A stretch of 37,342 nucleotides of DNA from Sphingomonas sp. GTDB lineage: Bacteria > Pseudomonadota > Alphaproteobacteria > Sphingomonadales > Sphingomonadaceae. The position numbers and the translations under genes are program-made. The notes under the pieces are model-generated. The model did no database searches, was not told where the DNA came from, and was given only the letters and a program-made list of their open reading frames with translations. The DNA lies in the NCBI GenBank assembly GCA_019744885.1, contig JAIETY010000156.1, positions 1 to 37,342 on the forward strand, in the 5' to 3' direction. Positions 28,692 to 37,270 of the stretch are shown in pieces (within the stretch, counting starts at the first letter, position 1; every line of letters starts with the position of its first letter).

Positions 28692-29488
28692 ATGGTTTCC
28701 TTGGCAATTTCCTTCGCGGCCGCGACGATCGCGGCCTTCAACGTGGCGATATAAGCGCGCACCGGCGCGGGCGCATCGGCGCCGTGCTGGGCAATGATCT
28801 CGACGATCGCCGAGCCGACCACCACGCCATCGGCGACGCTCGCAATGGCACCCGCCTGTTCGGGCGTGCGAACGCCAAAGCCGACCGCGATCGGCAGGTC
28901 GGTCGCGGCCTTGAGGCGTGCGACGGCGTCTTCGATGCTGGCTTGCGCGGCTTGCTGGAGGCCAGTGATCCCGGCGACCGAGACATAATAGAGGAACCCA
29001 CTCGCGCCATCGAGCACGGCAGGGAGCCGCGCGGTGTCGGTCGTCGGCGTGGCGAGCCGGATCGGCGCGATGTCGGCGGCGCGCAGCGCAGCGGCGAGTT
29101 CATCTTCCTCGGGCGGCAGATCGACGCAGATCACGCCGTCGACGCCTGCCTTGGCGCACGCGCTCGCGAACCACTCGGGTCCGCGCCGCAGCATCGGGTT
29201 GGCATAGCCCATCAGCACCAGCGGGACGCTCGGGTGGCGCGCGCGGAAATCGCTGGCGATCTGCAGGATGTCGTGCGTCGTCGTGCCGCCTGCGAGGCTG
29301 CGCAGATTCGCCGCCTGGATCGCGGGGCCATCGGCCATCGGATCGGTGAACGGCATGCCCAGCTCGATGACATCCGCGCCGCCTTCGACGAGGGCGTCGA
29401 GGATGGCCGCGGTCGGGCCGTCGCCCGCCGTCACAAAGGTGACGAGCGCGGCGCGGTCGGCTGGGAAGGCGGCGGACAGGCGAGTCAT
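28688..29488 (-). CDS. trpA: Tryptophan synthase alpha subunit
   Basis: From ATG 29488 MTRLSAAFPADRAALVTFVTAGDG; VIELGMPFTDPMADGPAIQAAN; PIAVGFGVRTPEQAGAI. Confidence 0.95.
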   Translation of the reverse strand: MTRLSAAFPADRAALVTFVTAGDGPTAAILDALVEGGADVIELGMPFTDPMADGPAIQAANLRSLAGGTTTHDILQIASDFRARHPSVPLVLMGYANPMLRRGPEWFASACAKAGVDGVICVDLPPEEDELAAALRAADIAPIRLATPTTDTARLPAVLDGASGFLYYVSVAGITGLQQAAQASIEDAVARLKAATDLPIAVGFGVRTPEQAGAIASVADGVVVGSAIVEIIAQHGADAPAPVRAYIATLKAAIVAAAKEIAKETI

Positions 29489-29500
29489 CTTGACATTTCG

Positions 29501-29515
29501 GAACAAATGGTGAAC
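29501..29515 (-). promoter_or_regulatory. Perfect GTTC-N7-GTTC LexA-like box upstream of trpA
   Basis: Plus strand GAACAAATGGTGAAC, 12 nt upstream of the trpA ATG. Confidence 0.4.
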
Positions 29516-29569
29516 AATGATGCTCGCGAATCGGTTTGGCGGCTCTTTCTCATCGTTAGATTGCGCACA

Positions 29570-29640
29570 GCGTCGTCCCCCGCGCCTCGGCGACGGTGAA
29601 GAGGGTCTCGTCCCGGTGCCCGCGCAGCCTGACGACCGCG
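29570..29640 (-). pseudogene. Decayed relic of a trpB 3' end
   Basis: Minus-strand frame reads ...DSLSAVVRLRGHRDETLFTVAEARGTTLCAI*, alignable to the resident TrpB tail [26 protein letters not shown]; the FTVAEA core lies at 29583-29600. Confidence 0.65.
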
Positions 29641-29662
29641 CTGAGACTATCGGTGGGTCGAC

Positions 29663-29950
29663 TCACAAGGACGCTCGGCGCTCATCCGGGACCAACATCA
29701 GCCAATCGAGCGCGATCAACAGGAACGTCCCTCCGATGCTTAGCGCCAGGAAATCCGGACGCAACGGCAGGTCGCTACCGGTTTCCAAAACCAGCAAAAC
29801 GGTGACCAACGCGACCAGATATTCGCACGTCCTTCGCGCGTTTCCGGCGTATGAAGTCGGGGCTTCAAAGCTTGTCAAAAGCCAAACCGATACCGGGAAC
29901 GCCACAACCACACACAGCAAAGCCAATAAGAATGTCGTTGTATTGTCCAT
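29663..29950 (-). CDS. Small hydrophobic membrane protein of unknown function between trpB and trpA
   Basis: 95 aa with about 3 predicted TM stretches (FLLALLCVVVAFPVSVWLL, YLVALVTVLLVLE, FLALSIGGTFLLIALDWLMLV); its ATG overlaps the trpB stop codon (TGATG). Confidence 0.65.
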   Translation of the reverse strand: MDNTTTFLLALLCVVVAFPVSVWLLTSFEAPTSYAGNARRTCEYLVALVTVLLVLETGSDLPLRPDFLALSIGGTFLLIALDWLMLVPDERRASL

Positions 29951-31194
29951 CAGATCGTCCTCCCTAGCGCTTCAGCTACCGTAAAAATGTCCTTGTCGCC
30001 ACGCCCGCACAAATTTGCGAGGATAATCTGATCGGCGCGCATCGTCGGCGCGATTTTCGCGACGGCGGCGATGGCATGCGACGGTTCGAGCGCAGGGATG
30101 ATGCCTTCGGTGCGGCAGAGCAGCTGGAAGGCATCGAGCGCTTCGGTGTCGGTGGCGCTCGCATAATCCACGCGGCCGATGTCGCGCAGCCACGCGTGCT
30201 CGGGGCCGATGCCGGGATAATCGAGGCCCGCCGAGATCGAATGCGCCTCGGTGATCTGGCCGTCTTCATCCTGCAACAGATAGGTCTTGTTGCCGTGGAG
30301 CACGCCCGGCGATCCGCCCGCAAGCGATGCGGCATGTTCCTTGTCGAGGCCATGCCCGGCGGCTTCGACGCCGAGCATCTTGACCTCGCCGTCATCAAGG
30401 AAGGGGTGGAACAGCCCGATCGCATTCGATCCACCGCCGATCGCCGCGACTAGCAGGTCGGGGAGCCGGTCGATCCGTGCCAGCATCTGCGCGCGCGCTT
30501 CCTTGCCGATCACGCTCTGGAAATCGCGCACGAGCTCTGGATAAGGGTGCGGGCCTGCCGCAGTGCCGATGATGTAGAAAGTATCGTGGACATTCGCGAC
30601 CCAGTCGCGCAGCCCCTCGTTCATTGCGTCCTTCAGCGTCGCCGCACCACTGGTGACGGGGCGGACTTCGGCGCCGAGCAGCTTCATGCGGAACACATTG
30701 GGCTGCTGCCGCTCGATATCGCGCGCCCCCATATAGATAACGCAGGGCAGGCCAAAGCGCGCGCAGACGGTGGCGGTCGCGACGCCGTGCTGGCCGGCGC
30801 CGGTCTCGGCAATGATCCGCGTCTTGCCCATGCGGATCGCGAGCAGGATCTGGCCGATGCAATTGTTGATCTTGTGCGCGCCAGTATGGTTGAGTTCGTC
30901 GCGCTTGAACCAGACCTGCGCGCCCATCCCCTCAGCAGCAGTCTTGCGCAGTTCCTCGGTCAGCCGCTCGGCATAATAAAGCGGGCTGGGGCGACCGACA
31001 TAATGTTCGAGCAAATCGTCGAATTGCGCGTGAAAGGCGGGGTCGGCCTTGGCGCGCTTATATTCGGCCTCGAGTTCGAGCACGAGCGGCATCAGCGTTT
31101 CGGCGACATAGCGGCCACCGAATTGACCGAAATGGCCACGGTCATCGGGCTGGGCCCGGAAGGAATTTGGTGCGTTCATAACTGCTGCGTTCAT
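29950..31194 (-). CDS. trpB: Tryptophan synthase beta subunit
   Basis: 414 aa; [75 protein letters not shown]. Confidence 0.96.
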   Translation of the reverse strand: MNAAVMNAPNSFRAQPDDRGHFGQFGGRYVAETLMPLVLELEAEYKRAKADPAFHAQFDDLLEHYVGRPSPLYYAERLTEELRKTAAEGMGAQVWFKRDELNHTGAHKINNCIGQILLAIRMGKTRIIAETGAGQHGVATATVCARFGLPCVIYMGARDIERQQPNVFRMKLLGAEVRPVTSGAATLKDAMNEGLRDWVANVHDTFYIIGTAAGPHPYPELVRDFQSVIGKEARAQMLARIDRLPDLLVAAIGGGSNAIGLFHPFLDDGEVKMLGVEAAGHGLDKEHAASLAGGSPGVLHGNKTYLLQDEDGQITEAHSISAGLDYPGIGPEHAWLRDIGRVDYASATDTEALDAFQLLCRTEGIIPALEPSHAIAAVAKIAPTMRADQIILANLCGRGDKDIFTVAEALGRTI

Positions 31195-31829
31195 AAGTGA
31201 GACAAGGCTTTAAGGAACGCGGCGATCTTGTCCACATTCTTGATGCCCGGCGCGGTTTCGAGGCCGGATGACGCATCGACCAGTTCGGCACCGGTGATCC
31301 GCACCGCCTCCGCCACATTCTCCGCCGTCAGGCCGCCCGACAAGGCCCAGGGCAGCGGATGGCGATGATCGCGCAGCAGCGACCAGTCGAACCGCACCCC
31401 CATGCCGCCCGGCAGCAGCGCGCCCTCGGGCGTCTTGGCGTCGTAGAGGATCCGATCGGCGGCGCCCACGAAGGCTTGTGCGGCCATCAGGTCGCCCCGC
31501 TCGCGGACCGCGACGGCGCTCCAGATGTCGAGGCCGGTGCGCAGCTTCAGCCGCGCGGTGCGATCGGGCGCGGTCTTGTGGAGTTGGAGCGTGGTAAGGG
31601 CACCCGCTGCAATCGCCTGATCGACGAGGTCGTCGTCGGGATCGACGAACACCCCGACTCGACCGACGTGATCGGGCACGCGTGCCGTGAGCGCCGCCGC
31701 GCGCGCGAAGCTCAGATAGCGCGGTGAAGGCGCGAAGAACATGAAGGCGATATGGCTCGCGCCGCCCTTGACGGCAGCGTCGGTCGTTTCGGGCGTGGAC
31801 AGACCACAGATTTTCGCGCGAACGGGCAT
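31191..31829 (-). CDS. trpF: Phosphoribosylanthranilate isomerase
   Basis: 212 aa; [65 protein letters not shown]. Confidence 0.94.
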   Translation of the reverse strand: MPVRAKICGLSTPETTDAAVKGGASHIAFMFFAPSPRYLSFARAAALTARVPDHVGRVGVFVDPDDDLVDQAIAAGALTTLQLHKTAPDRTARLKLRTGLDIWSAVAVRERGDLMAAQAFVGAADRILYDAKTPEGALLPGGMGVRFDWSLLRDHRHPLPWALSGGLTAENVAEAVRITGAELVDASSGLETAPGIKNVDKIAAFLKALSHL

Positions 31830-31867
31830 TGCCGCGATGTAGTCGCGGCGGTCGGTTCCGTCACCTG

Positions 31868-32470
31868 CTAGATGATGCCGGGAAGGAAACGTGACACGCG
31901 CGCGGCATAGGCATCATAGGCGGGGCCGAATTGCGCCCGCAGGACCTTTTCCTCGCTCGCGACTCGCATCCTGGTGGCAAAGGCATAGACGGGGAAAGCG
32001 ATCACCAGATTGGCCGCGCGGCCATAAGCAATCGCCATCGCGGTCATGAACAGGGCTAGCGCGACGTAGATCGGGTTGCGCACGAACGCGAACGGCCCGC
32101 CGGTGACCAGCGTCGCATCGTCGCGGGTGCGCGCGACCAGCGCCCAATTCTTGCCCATCGCCCGTGATGACCTGTCGAACAGCACGGCGGCGCTCAGCAT
32201 CAGGATAAGCACGATCGCGGCTTGAGTGAGGGCCAAGGGTGCGTCGGGCACGATGTCGACCCTGATGCGGCCCGCACCCGCGATGCCGATCGCGACGCCT
32301 TGCAGTGCAATCCAGAGGATCGATCGCCGATCGCGCTGACCGTCAGCCGCTTTGGGTGCTTGCCGACCGCGCAGCCACGTTGCGAACAGCGCGCCGAAGA
32401 AGAGCAGGCCGCCGACCCCGAACGCGATTAGGCCGGGCAGACCGACGGGATAATGCGCGAACATGGCCAT
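31868..32470 (-). CDS. Isoprenylcysteine carboxyl methyltransferase (ICMT/PEMT-like) family membrane protein
   Basis: About 200 aa multi-TM; C-terminal VTGGPFAFVRNPIYVALALFMTAMAIAYG...EEKVLRAQFGPAYDAYAARVSRFLPG motif. Confidence 0.85.
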   Translation of the reverse strand: MAMFAHYPVGLPGLIAFGVGGLLFFGALFATWLRGRQAPKAADGQRDRRSILWIALQGVAIGIAGAGRIRVDIVPDAPLALTQAAIVLILMLSAAVLFDRSSRAMGKNWALVARTRDDATLVTGGPFAFVRNPIYVALALFMTAMAIAYGRAANLVIAFPVYAFATRMRVASEEKVLRAQFGPAYDAYAARVSRFLPGII

Positions 32471-32478
32471 CACCTCAG

Positions 32479-32502
32479 TGTGTAATGGTTATATAATACA
32501 CA
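32479..32502. promoter_or_regulatory. AT-rich inverted repeat immediately upstream of the ICMT-like gene; candidate promoter/operator
   Basis: TGTGTA-atggttatataa-TACACA in an otherwise GC-rich context, 8 nt upstream of the ATG at 32470. Confidence 0.45.
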
Positions 32503-32522
32503 AGTGACGGTCGCCGCAACGA

Positions 32523-34196
32523 TTATCGCGACGGCTGGCGCTGCCAGGCTTGCAGCGCGTCGACCGCGAGCGAGCGCTTGAGCACCCGGGCGAACGGGTC
32601 CAGCACGACATGCGCGCCCTCGGGCAACGGCAGCTCACCCACCCCGCCGGTCATTTCCATCCGCACGATCCGGTCGTCGATCTGCACTTCGACCGGCATG
32701 GGGAAGGGGGCAGCGTTCTTCCACATCAGCATGAGCTTGCCGTCGCGCTGGACGGTGACCAGCTCGGGCAATGCTGCCTGCCGCAGATAGGTATCGAAGA
32801 ACCAGCGTAAGTCGCGCCCGCTTTCCTCCGCCGCGATCCGCTCGAATTCAGCGGTCGAGCCGAAGCGCGGCGCGAAATTGCCCGGCTTGGGATCGGGTCG
32901 ACCATAGACCAGCCGCCGCACGCTGTCGAAAAACGCCTTGTCGCCGATCAGCCAGCGCAATGTGTGGAGCGTCCAGGCGCCCTTGTAGTAAATGTCGCTC
33001 GCCGGCCCGCCCTTGGCGGTCTCATAGACCTCTTCTTCGGTCAGCACCTTGCCCGACACGAGCGGCGCGCGATTTTCGATCCGGGTGCGCTGGCCATCGA
33101 GCATTGTGGCATAGCGTGCCTCGCCCTCGCGCCAGCGGCCATAGAGTGGCTGCATATATTGGCCGAAGCCTTCGTGGAGCCAATAATCGTCCCAGTTCGC
33201 CGCCGTCAGCTGGTTGCCGAACCATTCGTGCGCGAATTCGTGCTGAAACAGCCAGTCGAACCCTTCAGCGGCCTTGGCGTAATGATTGCCATAGGCGTTG
33301 ATCGTCTGATGCTCCATGCCGAGGTGCGGCGTCTCGACCACGCCGAGCTTTTCGTCACCGAACGGGTAGGGGCCGATCACGCTTTCGAAGAAATCGAGCG
33401 TCGGCGCGAATTCGGCAAACAGCCCCTCGGCCTGCGCTTTTTCGCCGGGCAAATACCAGTAATACATCGGGATCGTGTTGCCGAAACGGCTTTTGTAATT
33501 GCCCGAAATCACCTGATAGGGGCCGACATTGAGCGCGATCGCATAGGTATTGGGGCGCTTGACCCGCCAGTGCCAGGTCGATCGCCCGCCAGACAGACGA
33601 TCGGTGCCGAGCAGCACGCCGTTCGACGGCGCCGACAGTCCCTTGGGCACGGTGATGTGCAGGTCGACGCGACCCGGCTCGCCGGTCGGGAAGTCGAGAC
33701 ACGGCCAGAACAGGTCGCAGCCATAGCCTTCGGCCGTCGAGGCGATCCACGGCTTGCCGTCCTTGGTCTTCGCCCAGACGAACCCGTCGTCCCATGGCGC
33801 ATTGATCGCCACATGCGGCGTACCGGCGTAGCGGATCTCGGCGGTGATGCGATCTCCGGTGGCGACCGCGCGGGGGAGGGTGATCGCCAGTTTTCCTTCG
33901 GGATTGCGCCACGCGCTCGGCGATAAGGTCGCGCCGTCGATGCGAATCCGGCTGACCGGCAGGTTGCGGTCGAGATCGACCACCAGTCGGGTGAGCGGCG
34001 CACTCGCGGTGAACACCAGTGTCGCGGTGCCGACGATATTCTGGCGTTCGGGGAGCACTTCAATCGCCAGATCGGCGCTGTCGAAGCTCAGTGCGGCTTG
34101 CTCGGGATCAATCGGCCCGCCCGATCGCTGGGTTTGCGCCGTGAGCGGTGGCTGCCCCTTTTCGGGCGCGGGGGCGGCGGCGAGCAGCATCGCCAT
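32523..34196 (-). CDS. M1-family metallopeptidase (secreted aminopeptidase)
   Basis: Zinc motif HEFAHEWFGNQLTAANWDDYWLHEGFGQYMQ; GMEHQTINAYG. Start is uncertain: ATG 34196 (MAMLLAAAPAPEKG) or an upstream TTG 34214. The table ORF runs into lon antisense. Confidence 0.88.
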   Translation of the reverse strand: MAMLLAAAPAPEKGQPPLTAQTQRSGGPIDPEQAALSFDSADLAIEVLPERQNIVGTATLVFTASAPLTRLVVDLDRNLPVSRIRIDGATLSPSAWRNPEGKLAITLPRAVATGDRITAEIRYAGTPHVAINAPWDDGFVWAKTKDGKPWIASTAEGYGCDLFWPCLDFPTGEPGRVDLHITVPKGLSAPSNGVLLGTDRLSGGRSTWHWRVKRPNTYAIALNVGPYQVISGNYKSRFGNTIPMYYWYLPGEKAQAEGLFAEFAPTLDFFESVIGPYPFGDEKLGVVETPHLGMEHQTINAYGNHYAKAAEGFDWLFQHEFAHEWFGNQLTAANWDDYWLHEGFGQYMQPLYGRWREGEARYATMLDGQRTRIENRAPLVSGKVLTEEEVYETAKGGPASDIYYKGAWTLHTLRWLIGDKAFFDSVRRLVYGRPDPKPGNFAPRFGSTAEFERIAAEESGRDLRWFFDTYLRQAALPELVTVQRDGKLMLMWKNAAPFPMPVEVQIDDRIVRMEMTGGVGELPLPEGAHVVLDPFARVLKRSLAVDALQAWQRQPSR

Positions 34197-34251
34197 CGCG
34201 GCGGTGCTGGCCAATCGGGCGGCAGAAAAGCGATCTACAACGAAACAGCAA

Positions 34252-34279
34252 TTGATGGCGCGACCAGCCTTCCCATATA
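34252..34279 (+). promoter_or_regulatory. Candidate heat-shock (sigma-32-like) promoter for lon
   Basis: TTGATG-N14-CCCATATA; the -10 element resembles the sigma-32 CCCATnTA type and lies about 40 nt upstream of the lon ATG. Confidence 0.35.
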
Positions 34280-34320
34280 GTGAAGAATTGGCGTCCCGAT
34301 CGGGCGCCGTCGGAGATCGC

Positions 34321-36747
34321 ATGACCACCACTTTCCCAGTATTGCCGCTGCGCGACATCGTTGTTTTCCCGCATATGATCGTGCCGCTGTTCGTCGGGCG
34401 CGACAAGTCAGTTGCCGCTCTGGAAGCGGCGATGGGCGAAACCAAGGAGATTTTTCTCGTCGCCCAGCTCGATCCGGGCGAGGATGACCCTGATCGCGAC
34501 GATCTTTACGATATTGGCGTCACCGCCACCGTGCTGCAACTGCTGAAGCTGCCCGACGGCACGGTCCGTGTGCTCGTCGAAGGCAAGCAGCGCGCGCGGC
34601 TGACCGATCTGCAGGCAAGCGATGGCCATCTCGTGGCCGAGATCGAAATGCTCCATGGCAATGCGGGTGCGGAAGAGCTGGTCGGGCAGGGTGCCGAGGT
34701 GAACCGCGAAGTGACCGCGCTGGTGCGATCGGTGATCGACCAGTTTGAGAGCTATGCCAAGCTCAACCGCAAACTGCCCGCCGAAACCGCCGTGCAGCTC
34801 AGCGAGATCGAAGACCCGTCGCGCCTCGCGGACTCGGTCGCGGCCAACATTCAGGTCAAGGTTGCTGACAAGCAGGCGCTGCTGATGGAGCAGGACCCGC
34901 GCAAACGGCTCGAAATGGTACTCGCTTTCATGGAAGGCGAACTCGGCGTGTTGCAGGTCGAAAAGAAGATCCGCAGCCGCGTGAAGCGCCAGATGGAGAA
35001 GACCCAGCGCGAATATTATTTGAACGAGCAATTGAAGGCGATCCAGCGCGAACTCGGCAATGAGGGCGAGGAAGGCGAGGGCGATGAAATTGCCGAGCTG
35101 ACGCAGAAGATCGCGACGCTCAAGCTGTCGAAGGAAGCGCGCAGCAAGGCAACCGCCGAGCTCAAGAAATTGAAGACAATGGCGCCGATGTCCGCCGAAG
35201 CGGCCGTGGTGCGCAATTATCTCGATGTGTTGCTCGGCCTGCCCTGGGGCAAGAAGTCGAAGCTCAAAAAGGACATCGCCGCTGCACAGGCAGTGCTCGA
35301 CGAGGATCACTATGCGCTCGAGAAGGTCAAGGACCGGATCGTCGAATATCTCGCGGTGCAGGCGCGCACCAACAAGCTGAAGGGGCCGATCCTGTGCCTC
35401 GTCGGCCCGCCGGGTGTCGGCAAGACGTCGCTGGGCAAGAGCATCGCCAAGGCGTGCGGGCGCGAATTTGTGCGCCAGTCGCTGGGCGGCGTGCGCGACG
35501 AGGCCGAGATTCGTGGCCATCGGCGGACCTATATCGGCTCGCTGCCGGGCAAGATTGTCACCAATTTGCGCAAGGCCGGAACGAGCAATCCGCTGTTCCT
35601 GCTCGACGAAATCGACAAGCTCGGCCAGGATTTCCGCGGTGATCCCGCGTCGGCGCTGCTCGAAGTGCTGGACCCTGAACAGAATAACAAGTTCCAGGAC
35701 CATTATCTCGAAATCGACATCGATTTGTCGGACGTGATGTTCGTCACCACTGCGAACACGCTCAACCTGCCGCAGCCGTTGCTCGACCGCATGGAGATCA
35801 TCCGGCTCGAAGGCTATACCGAGGACGAGAAGGTCGAGATTGCCAAGAAGCATCTGCTGCCCAAGCAGATCGAGGCGCATGGCCTGAAGGACGAGGAATT
35901 CGTCTTCACCGATGAGGCGCTGCGGGACCTGATCCGTTATTACACGCGCGAAGCCGGGGTGCGCACACTCGAACGCGAAATCGCCAAGGTTGCGCGCAAG
36001 GCGCTGCGGCGGATTCTGGAGGGCAAGGACACGCGCGTTGTGGTCGCGCCCGATAATCTCGCCGAATTCTCGGGCGTGCAAAAGTATCGCTTTGGGATGA
36101 GCGAGGAGGAGCATCAGATCGGCGCGGTCACCGGCCTTGCCTGGACCGAAGTTGGCGGCGAGCTGCTGACGATCGAGTCGGTCACGGTGTCGGGCAAGGG
36201 CGGCATCAAGACCACCGGCACGCTCGGCGATGTGATGAAGGAATCGATTGAGGCCGCGATGAGCTTCGTCAAGGCGCGCGCGCCCTCCTATGGGATCAAG
36301 CCGAGCCTGTTCGCGCGCAAGGACATCCATATCCACTTGCCCGAAGGCGCCGTACCGAAGGATGGCCCGTCGGCCGGCATCGGGCTGGTAACGTCGATCG
36401 TGTCGACGCTGACCGGCGTCCCGGTGCGGCGCGATGTCGCGATGACCGGTGAAGTCACGCTGCGAGGCCGGGTGCTGCCGATTGGTGGCTTGAAGGAAAA
36501 GCTATTGGCGGCGCTGCGCGGCGGCATCACGACGGTGCTGATCCCCGAGGATAATCGCAAGGACCTGGCCGAGATTCCGGCCAATATCCGCGAGGGACTC
36601 GAGATCATTCCGATCCGCCATGTCGACGAAGCATTGCGGCTCGCGCTGACCGAACCGCTCACCGCGATCGACTGGAGCGAAGCCGATGAACTTGCCGCAT
36701 TGCCCCCCGCAGGGGTGCCGCCGGTGAGTGCGGAGGTCCATCACTAG
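34321..36747 (+). CDS. lon: Lon ATP-dependent endopeptidase
   Basis: From ATG 34321 MTTTFPVLPLRDIVVFPHMIVPLFVGRDKS; Walker A VGPPGVGKTSLGKSIA; catalytic PKDGPSAGIGLVTSIVS. Confidence 0.97.
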   Translation: MTTTFPVLPLRDIVVFPHMIVPLFVGRDKSVAALEAAMGETKEIFLVAQLDPGEDDPDRDDLYDIGVTATVLQLLKLPDGTVRVLVEGKQRARLTDLQASDGHLVAEIEMLHGNAGAEELVGQGAEVNREVTALVRSVIDQFESYAKLNRKLPAETAVQLSEIEDPSRLADSVAANIQVKVADKQALLMEQDPRKRLEMVLAFMEGELGVLQVEKKIRSRVKRQMEKTQREYYLNEQLKAIQRELGNEGEEGEGDEIAELTQKIATLKLSKEARSKATAELKKLKTMAPMSAEAAVVRNYLDVLLGLPWGKKSKLKKDIAAAQAVLDEDHYALEKVKDRIVEYLAVQARTNKLKGPILCLVGPPGVGKTSLGKSIAKACGREFVRQSLGGVRDEAEIRGHRRTYIGSLPGKIVTNLRKAGTSNPLFLLDEIDKLGQDFRGDPASALLEVLDPEQNNKFQDHYLEIDIDLSDVMFVTTANTLNLPQPLLDRMEIIRLEGYTEDEKVEIAKKHLLPKQIEAHGLKDEEFVFTDEALRDLIRYYTREAGVRTLEREIAKVARKALRRILEGKDTRVVVAPDNLAEFSGVQKYRFGMSEEEHQIGAVTGLAWTEVGGELLTIESVTVSGKGGIKTTGTLGDVMKESIEAAMSFVKARAPSYGIKPSLFARKDIHIHLPEGAVPKDGPSAGIGLVTSIVSTLTGVPVRRDVAMTGEVTLRGRVLPIGGLKEKLLAALRGGITTVLIPEDNRKDLAEIPANIREGLEIIPIRHVDEALRLALTEPLTAIDWSEADELAALPPAGVPPVSAEVHH

Positions 36748-36797
36748 GTTTTTGGCGGATATTTCGTCGCTTCAAGCGGAAATGTGACGAATTTGTT

Positions 36798-36827
36798 TTG
36801 ACAGCCCAAGCCGGAATCGCGTTACTA
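36798..36827 (+). promoter_or_regulatory. Candidate sigma-70 promoter of hup embedded in an inverted repeat
   Basis: TTGACA at 36798-36803; -10-like TTACTA/TACTAC at about 36822-36828; flanked by the inverted repeat AAGCCGGA (36808-36815)/TCCGGCTT (36832-36839). Confidence 0.45.
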
Positions 36828-36894
36828 CGCCTCCGGCTTTGGACGCGACTCATGCGAACATTGGTCGAAAGAAATGTTAAGGGGGTCCCCAGGG

Positions 36895-37167
36895 ATGAAT
36901 AAGCAGGAATTGATTGGAGAGGTCGCGGACGCGTCTGGCCTCAGCAAGGGTGACGCAAGCAAGGCCGTTGAGGCGGTCTTCGGCGCGATCTCGACAGCGC
37001 TCACCAAGGGCGACGAAGTGCGTCTGGTGGGCTTTGGCACCTTTTCGGTGAGCAAGCGCAAGGCATCGACGGGCCGCAACCCGCGCACTGGCGAACCGAT
37101 GACCATCAAGGCATCGTCGCAGCCCAAGTTCAAGGCGGGCAAGGTGCTGAAGGATTCGGTCAACTAA
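36895..37167 (+). CDS. hup: HU-family DNA-binding protein
   Basis: 90 aa MNKQELIGEVADASGLSKGDASKAVEAVFGAI...GFGTFSVSKRKASTGRNPRTGEPMTIKASSQPKFKAGKVLKDSVN. Confidence 0.96.
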   Translation: MNKQELIGEVADASGLSKGDASKAVEAVFGAISTALTKGDEVRLVGFGTFSVSKRKASTGRNPRTGEPMTIKASSQPKFKAGKVLKDSVN

Positions 37168-37220
37168 GGTTCGGGCTGCGCGGGGCTGGACAAGCCAAGC
37201 GCGGCTGTTAAAGGAATCGC

Positions 37221-37255
37221 AATCGGGCGGCGGGTAACCGTCGCCCGATTTGTTT
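37221..37255 (+). terminator. Rho-independent terminator downstream of hup
   Basis: AATCGGGCG (37221-37229) pairs with CGCCCGATT (37242-37250), followed by TGTTT. Confidence 0.75.
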
Positions 37256-37270
37256 CCCGAAACAAATTTC

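Noticed and set aside
29517-29984. 155-aa plus-strand ORF across the trpB-trpA junction
   Set aside because: Antisense to the small membrane ORF and the trpB relic; low-complexity translation, no start signal or domain.
34408-36336. 642-aa minus-strand ORF antisense to lon
   Set aside because: Same shadow-ORF effect; lon on the other strand has full conserved motifs.
36856-36870. GAACATTGGTCGAAA upstream of hup as a third LexA box
   Set aside because: Only 7 of 8 motif bases match, and one-mismatch hits are expected many times by chance.
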